Part shown: positions 20,988 to 24,905 of the stretch, piece by piece
How positions within the stretch are numbered: the stretch's first letter is position 1
Layout of the letters: every line of letters begins with the position of its first letter
Notes under the pieces: model-generated
Seen by the model: only the letters and a program-made list of their open reading frames with translations
Database searches by the model: none
What the model was told of the DNA's origin: nothing
Made by a program: the position numbers and the translations under genes
Assembly (NCBI GenBank): GCA_002127415.1
Contig: MWJR01000128.1
Coordinates: 1-24,905 of the forward strand
Direction: 5' to 3'
Source: Calditrichaeota bacterium AABM5.125.24
GTDB taxonomy: Bacteria > Electryoneota > AABM5-125-24 > Hatepunaeales > Hatepunaeaceae
Length of the DNA stretch: 24,905 nucleotides

Positions 20988-22926
20988 AAAGAAACCTTAT
21001 CCTCTTCTATCCACCATAGACAGTCCGGATGATCTGAAGAAGTTACGGGAGCCGGAGCTGGTGAAGCTTGCCGGAGAGATGCGCAGCTTCATCATCGACA
21101 AGGTGTCGCGCACCGGTGGGCACCTGGGCTCAAATCTCGGTTCAGTGGAGCTGACCATCGCGCTCCATTACGCCTATGAGGCCCCTCGCGACCTGATAGT
21201 CTGGGATGTCGGGGCGCAAGCCTATTCGCACAAGATACTGTCCGGCCGAAGGGATCGTTTTCACACAAATCGTCAATACGGCGGGATAGCCCCGTTCCCA
21301 ACCCGTGAGGAGAGCCCCTACGATACCTTTGGCGTCGGGCATTCATCCACCTCGATATCAGCCGCCCTCGGTATGGCTACGGCTCGCGACCTGAGCGGTG
21401 ACGACTTCAAAGTAGTCGCCGTCATCGGCGACGGCGGAATGACGGGCGGTATGGCCTTCGAGGGACTTAACAACGCCGGTGCAGCGGGTGTGGATCTGAC
21501 CGTGGTTCTGAACGACAACTCGATGGCGATATCCCCCAACATCGGCGCCCTGTCGCAATCCCTATCATCAATACGTGCCGATCCGCGCTTTGAGAGGCTG
21601 AAGGACAGTATGTGGCAGCTCTCCGGTCGGCTGCCGAAGAGTTCCAAGCTCCGCAAGGCGCTGCGCGGTGTGGATGCCGGCATCCGGGCAATGCTCATCC
21701 CGGGTCTCTGGTTTGAGAGGCTCGGCTTCAGGTATGTAGGGCCGATTGACGGTCACAACCTTCCGGAGCTGGTTCGGCTCTTCAAGTGGCTGAGAGGGAT
21801 TTCAGGTCCGGTTCTGATTCACGTCTTGACCAGGAAGGGGAAAGGCTACCGCTTCGCCGAGGAGGACTCATTCCGCCTTCACGGTGTCAGCAAGTTCGAC
21901 CCCCAGACCGGGCCCAGGAGGGATAAAGGCAGGGTGAGGAAGGATGAACTTACCTTCAGTGCCCACTTCAGCGATGAGCTGTTCAAGATAGCGGCTAAGA
22001 ATCCCAAGCTTGTCGTGGTTACCCCTGCGATGATCGAGGGGAGCGCCCTGGTCAGATTCCAGGAGGCTTATCCTGATCGCTGCTTCGACGTCGGCATAGC
22101 CGAGCAGCATGCGGTGACCTTCGCCGCCGGGCTGGTGTCCCAGGGGCTGCGTCCGGTGGTGGCGATCTACTCGACCTTCCTCCAGCGTGCCTTCGATCAA
22201 GTTATTCACGACGTGGCGCTGCAGAAGCTGCCGGTGGTATTCGGGGTGGACAGGGCCGGACTTGTGGGGGAGGATGGCCCGACCCATCACGGCGCATTCG
22301 ATATCAGCTACCTGCGTCATATACCGGGGATTAATATATTTGTGGCCAGAAATGGCCAGCAGCTCAGGGCCATGCTGCGTGCAGGCTTGAAGATCGATGA
22401 CGGTCCGGTGGCAATCCGCTTCGCACGCGGGATACCCCCCAAATTCGAAACCGCCGGTAAATCCTCTACTGATGTATGGCGGCCCGAATTACTGCGTGAA
22501 GGAACAGACGGGTTGATCATCGGTGTCGGTCCGTTGCTGAGTGAATGCCTCGCGGCCGCTGAAGATCTGGCGAAGGATAATCAGCTCGAACTTGCTGTTC
22601 TTGACCTCAGATGCATTAAGCCACTCGATACCGAGTTCCTGACGGTGCTGGCGGCGCGCTATCCCCGCTGGATGAGTGTCGAGGAGAACGCCCTGTCGGG
22701 CGGTGTGGGTTCTGCACTGCTCGAATTCCTTGCTGACCGCGGTCTATCGGTTGAGCTCAGGCGGCTCGGTCTGCCGGACAGGTTCATAACCCACGGTGAC
22801 AGGGCCAGTCTGCTCCGCGAAGTGGGACTGGAGCGGAACTCAATAGGAAAGACGGCGCACAGTCTCTTCAAAGACCGGGCCAGGCCTACCCGGCACCGGG
22901 TCCGCACTGCAAGGCTGGAAACGTGA
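20980..22926 (+). CDS. dxs: 1-deoxy-D-xylulose-5-phosphate synthase
   Basis: First step of the MEP pathway: thiamine-diphosphate-dependent condensation of pyruvate and glyceraldehyde 3-phosphate. With TTG at 20980 it has 648 residues and the usual LLSTIDSPDDLKKL beginning. Motifs are RTGGHLGSNLGSVELTIALH (44-63, His48), GVGHSSTS (118-125), the ThDP/Mg site GDGGMTGG (150-157) to LNDNSMAISPN (177-187), and DVGIAEQHA with catalytic Glu375. The DRAGLVGEDGPTHHG motif is also intact. The frame is open to 20944, but AGGGA at 20967-20971 and the family N-terminus favour 20980. The xseA-xseB-dxs-nadK order is conserved in many bacteria. It overlaps nadK by 4 bp. Confidence 0.97.
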   Translation: MNKKKPYPLLSTIDSPDDLKKLREPELVKLAGEMRSFIIDKVSRTGGHLGSNLGSVELTIALHYAYEAPRDLIVWDVGAQAYSHKILSGRRDRFHTNRQYGGIAPFPTREESPYDTFGVGHSSTSISAALGMATARDLSGDDFKVVAVIGDGGMTGGMAFEGLNNAGAAGVDLTVVLNDNSMAISPNIGALSQSLSSIRADPRFERLKDSMWQLSGRLPKSSKLRKALRGVDAGIRAMLIPGLWFERLGFRYVGPIDGHNLPELVRLFKWLRGISGPVLIHVLTRKGKGYRFAEEDSFRLHGVSKFDPQTGPRRDKGRVRKDELTFSAHFSDELFKIAAKNPKLVVVTPAMIEGSALVRFQEAYPDRCFDVGIAEQHAVTFAAGLVSQGLRPVVAIYSTFLQRAFDQVIHDVALQKLPVVFGVDRAGLVGEDGPTHHGAFDISYLRHIPGINIFVARNGQQLRAMLRAGLKIDDGPVAIRFARGIPPKFETAGKSSTDVWRPELLREGTDGLIIGVGPLLSECLAAAEDLAKDNQLELAVLDLRCIKPLDTEFLTVLAARYPRWMSVEENALSGGVGSALLEFLADRGLSVELRRLGLPDRFITHGDRASLLREVGLERNSIGKTAHSLFKDRARPTRHRVRTARLET

Positions 22927-23798
22927 AGACCATCCGACTGGGGATTATCGCCAACATCGGAAAATCGCGGGTGGTTGAGGTGCTGCCCGAGTTCCTGAAA
23001 TGGCTGAACTCTGAAAATATTCCTTTCGTGGTTGCCTCCGACCTGACCGGAGTAATCGAACTGAAAGATCAGGACACCCTTCCATCCGAGCGGGTTCCCG
23101 ACGAAGCTGACTTTATCCTGTCATTCGGTGGGGACGGCACATTCCTCCGGACGGCACGTATTATCTCGTCGCGCCAGGTGCCGATAATCGGCATCAATAT
23201 GGGTCGTTTCGGTTATCTGGCTGAGGTTGGTGTAGCACAATTGCGAGAGCGTATCAGAGAGCTGCTGGCCGGGGATTATCGGCTTCAGGAACGGACGATG
23301 CTCGAAGGCACTGTAGATGCCGCCCCTGCGCGACAGACCTTCTTCGGCTTGAACGATATCGTCATCGAGAAGGGGGGCTTCCCCCGCACCATCCGGCTTG
23401 AGACCAGCATTGACGGCGTCTATCTGAACACCTTCAACGCCGACGGGCTCATCGTATCGACCCCCACCGGTTCCACCGGATATTCGCTTTCGGTAGGCGG
23501 GCCGATCATCGAGCCCAACGTGAACGCGATAATAATCACCCCCATCTCTCCTCATATGCTGGCCAACAGACCACTGGTAGTGGACGGAAACAGGACGGTG
23601 GAGGTCACGACTCACACTGAGGCTGATCAGTTCCAGATCACGGCTGATGGACAGCGGGCCCTTATTCTCAAGTCGGGTGATAAAGTAACAATCAAGCGGG
23701 CACCGTATAAAACACGGATCGTTCTCTTCAGCGGGCATTCATTCTATGCCCTGCTCCGCAATAAGCTGAACTGGCGCCACCAGTTGAACGAGAAGTGA
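22923..23798 (+). CDS. nadK: NAD kinase
   Basis: Phosphorylates NAD to NADP in the cytosol, supplying cofactor also for Dxr. It has 291 residues with the NadK signature GGDGTFLRTAR (GGDG at 69-72), GINMGRFGYLAE (90-101), LNDIVIEKG, and the second motif NADGLIVSTPTGSTGYSLSVG (quoted here as NADGLIVSTPTGSTGYS plus LSVGGPI) where the nicotinamide ribose binds. ANRPLVV and FQITADGQ are also typical. GTG start at 22923 overlaps the dxs stop (GTGA). A 28-bp gap separates it from ftsY. Confidence 0.95.
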   Translation: MKTIRLGIIANIGKSRVVEVLPEFLKWLNSENIPFVVASDLTGVIELKDQDTLPSERVPDEADFILSFGGDGTFLRTARIISSRQVPIIGINMGRFGYLAEVGVAQLRERIRELLAGDYRLQERTMLEGTVDAAPARQTFFGLNDIVIEKGGFPRTIRLETSIDGVYLNTFNADGLIVSTPTGSTGYSLSVGGPIIEPNVNAIIITPISPHMLANRPLVVDGNRTVEVTTHTEADQFQITADGQRALILKSGDKVTIKRAPYKTRIVLFSGHSFYALLRNKLNWRHQLNEK

Positions 23799-23826
23799 GA
23801 TACTACGGGCTCAGCGGGATGTTCCG

Positions 23827-24732
23827 GTGAATCTGCTGGATCGGTTTAAGACCGGGCTGACCCGGACGCGTCAGCAAACGCTGGGGAAATTAACCGGTAT
23901 GCTGACGCCCGGCAAGATCGATGCCGAAGTGCTTGATGAGCTGGAGACGGCGCTCATCGAGGCCGATGTAGGGGTGAACTCAGTTGAGGAACTGGTGGAT
24001 AAGCTTCGCAGCGGGCGTTCCACCCACAGTGGTCTCGATCCGGCGGCGTTGCTCAAGTCGGAGTTGATCTCTCTACTCGATGATTGCCAACCGGAGCGGC
24101 CCGAACGCTTTACGGCCAAGCCGTGGGTCATTCTGCTGGCCGGGGTGAACGGCTCGGGGAAGACCACCACCGCAGGAAAGCTGGCCCATTATTTCAGCCT
24201 GCAGGGGAAGCGGTCGGTTGTGGCGGCGGCTGACACATTCAGAGCCGCGGCGGTGGAACAGATTGAGGAGTGGGCAAGACGCGGCGGCGCCCGCATTATC
24301 AAGCAGTCTTCCGGAGCCGACCCGGCTGCCGTGGCTTTCGATGCCTACCAGTCGGCACGGGCGCGGGGAGAGGATCTGCTGCTGGTCGATACTGCAGGCC
24401 GGCTGCAAGCCCGGCGGAATCTGATGGATGAGCTGGCCAAGATAGGCCGGGTGCTGAAGCAACTCGACCCTTCCGCTCCGCACGAGGCGCTGCTTGTGAT
24501 GGATGCCACCACCGGCCAGAACGGTCTCTCCCAGGCCAGCGGGTTCACTGCAGCGGTAGGGGTCACCGGGCTGATCGTAACCAAGCTCGACGGCACTGCC
24601 AGGGGTGGGGTTGTTGTCCCTATCAGGAGGGAGCTCGGGCTGCCGATCGAGTTCATCGGGATGGGGGAGGGAAGAGACGATCTGCATCCCTTTGACGCAA
24701 AAACCTTTGTCGATGCCTTACTGGATATTTAA
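23827..24732 (+). CDS. ftsY: Signal recognition particle receptor FtsY
   Basis: SRP GTPase that docks ribosome-SRP complexes at the cytoplasmic membrane. The N-domain (residues 1-95; ALIEADVG at 42-49) is followed by the G-domain with P-loop GVNGSGKTT (106-114), DTFRAAAVEQ (136-145), DTAGR (188-192), the ATTGQ loop (227-231), and TKLDGTARGG (252-261). FIGMGEGRDDLHPFD closes the family pattern. 301 residues and no long acidic A-domain make it the short form; membrane contact would rely on the N-terminal helix (LLDRFKTGL). GTG at 23827 is the start; CGGGA lies 9 bp upstream. Confidence 0.96.
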   Translation: MNLLDRFKTGLTRTRQQTLGKLTGMLTPGKIDAEVLDELETALIEADVGVNSVEELVDKLRSGRSTHSGLDPAALLKSELISLLDDCQPERPERFTAKPWVILLAGVNGSGKTTTAGKLAHYFSLQGKRSVVAAADTFRAAAVEQIEEWARRGGARIIKQSSGADPAAVAFDAYQSARARGEDLLLVDTAGRLQARRNLMDELAKIGRVLKQLDPSAPHEALLVMDATTGQNGLSQASGFTAAVGVTGLIVTKLDGTARGGVVVPIRRELGLPIEFIGMGEGRDDLHPFDAKTFVDALLDI

Positions 24733-24742
24733 CAGAATCTCG

Positions 24743-24763
24743 ACTGCCGTAAAATTCGGTAGT
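24743..24763 (+). other. Weak hairpin after ftsY
   Basis: ACTGCCG (24743-24749) and CGGTAGT (24757-24763) form a 7-bp stem with one G-T pair around TAAAATT. It lies 10 bp after the ftsY stop. No T-run follows, so a terminator role is uncertain. Confidence 0.35.
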
Positions 24764-24785
24764 GTCCAGGATTAATTGAGATGGA

Positions 24786-24841
24786 GTAGTCGCGGTTGTC
24801 CTCAACCGCGACACAGTCGGGCCTGAGACAAACCCGACTAC
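24786..24841 (+). repeat. REP-like composite palindrome, family B
   Basis: Hairpin 1: GTCGCGGTTG (24789-24798), loop TCCT, CAACCGCGAC (24803-24812), perfect over 10 bp. Hairpin 2: AGTCGGG (24815-24821) and CCCGACT (24833-24839). Outer GTAG (24786-24789) and CTAC (24838-24841) close the unit. It is the inverted counterpart of 18591-18644. The remaining bases to 24905 are AT-rich with no gene seen. Confidence 0.8.
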
Positions 24842-24905
24842 AATTCTTCAACAAACTGTTATCTAATAACGAACTATGCCATCACAACTAATCAATGACA
24901 CTACC

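Overview
The window reads as chromosomal DNA from a Gram-negative (LPS-making) bacterium with roughly 55-58% GC (estimated by eye). Diderm markers are lpxA, several lipoproteins and an MltD-type murein transglycosylase. Two secreted subtilases end in a YPNPFNG-type C-terminal domain like those of type IX secretion cargo. Together with dispersed palindromes and heptamer arrays, this suggests an uncultivated lineage of the FCB supergroup (Zixibacteria/Electryonea/Latescibacteria-like). The phylum call is inference; no rRNA or other decisive marker is present. All genes found are on the + strand and there is no tRNA, rRNA, CRISPR array or transposase.

Layout. (1) 1-6300: tail of pyrE, then lpxA, a LipM/LplA-family acyltransferase, dxr, rseP, a TPR lipoprotein and a LolB-like lipoprotein, mostly overlapping; this is an envelope/isoprenoid/lipoylation operon. 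(2) 6301-10831: a candidate promoter followed by three glycosyltransferases (polyprenyl-phosphate type GT2, GT4, rhamnosyltransferase-like GT2) and an MFS transporter, probably for a surface glycan. (3) 10832-15982: two consecutive secreted S8 proteases with sorting-type C-termini. (4) 15983-18451: terminator and palindromes, a three-LysM MltD-like lytic transglycosylase, and an HU/IHF-type protein. (5) 18452-24732: a structured intergenic region, a 31-residue bS22/mS38-like ribosomal protein gene, then a compact housekeeping run: YfcE-like phosphoesterase, DUF2905 membrane protein, xseA, xseB, dxs, nadK, ftsY. The first and last dedicated enzyme steps of the early MEP pathway (dxs, dxr) lie in two separate operons.

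The coding content is mostly ordinary. The less ordinary layer is the repeats. Four arrays of degenerate 7-bp tandem units occur at 1526, 3069, 6369 and 11000. Three lie directly upstream of, or across, a start codon; one is embedded in frame in the lipoate-ligase-family gene as 63 bp, or 21 codons. Two families of REP-like palindromes are also present. Family A is at 9533 (inside the N-terminal coding region of the MFS gene) and in inverted orientation at 13796. Family B is at 16205, 18591 and 24786, the last two being two-hairpin composites in opposite orientations. A separate, elaborate 69-nt inverted repeat/hairpin sits at 18469-18537. About half of the genes appear to start with TTG or GTG.
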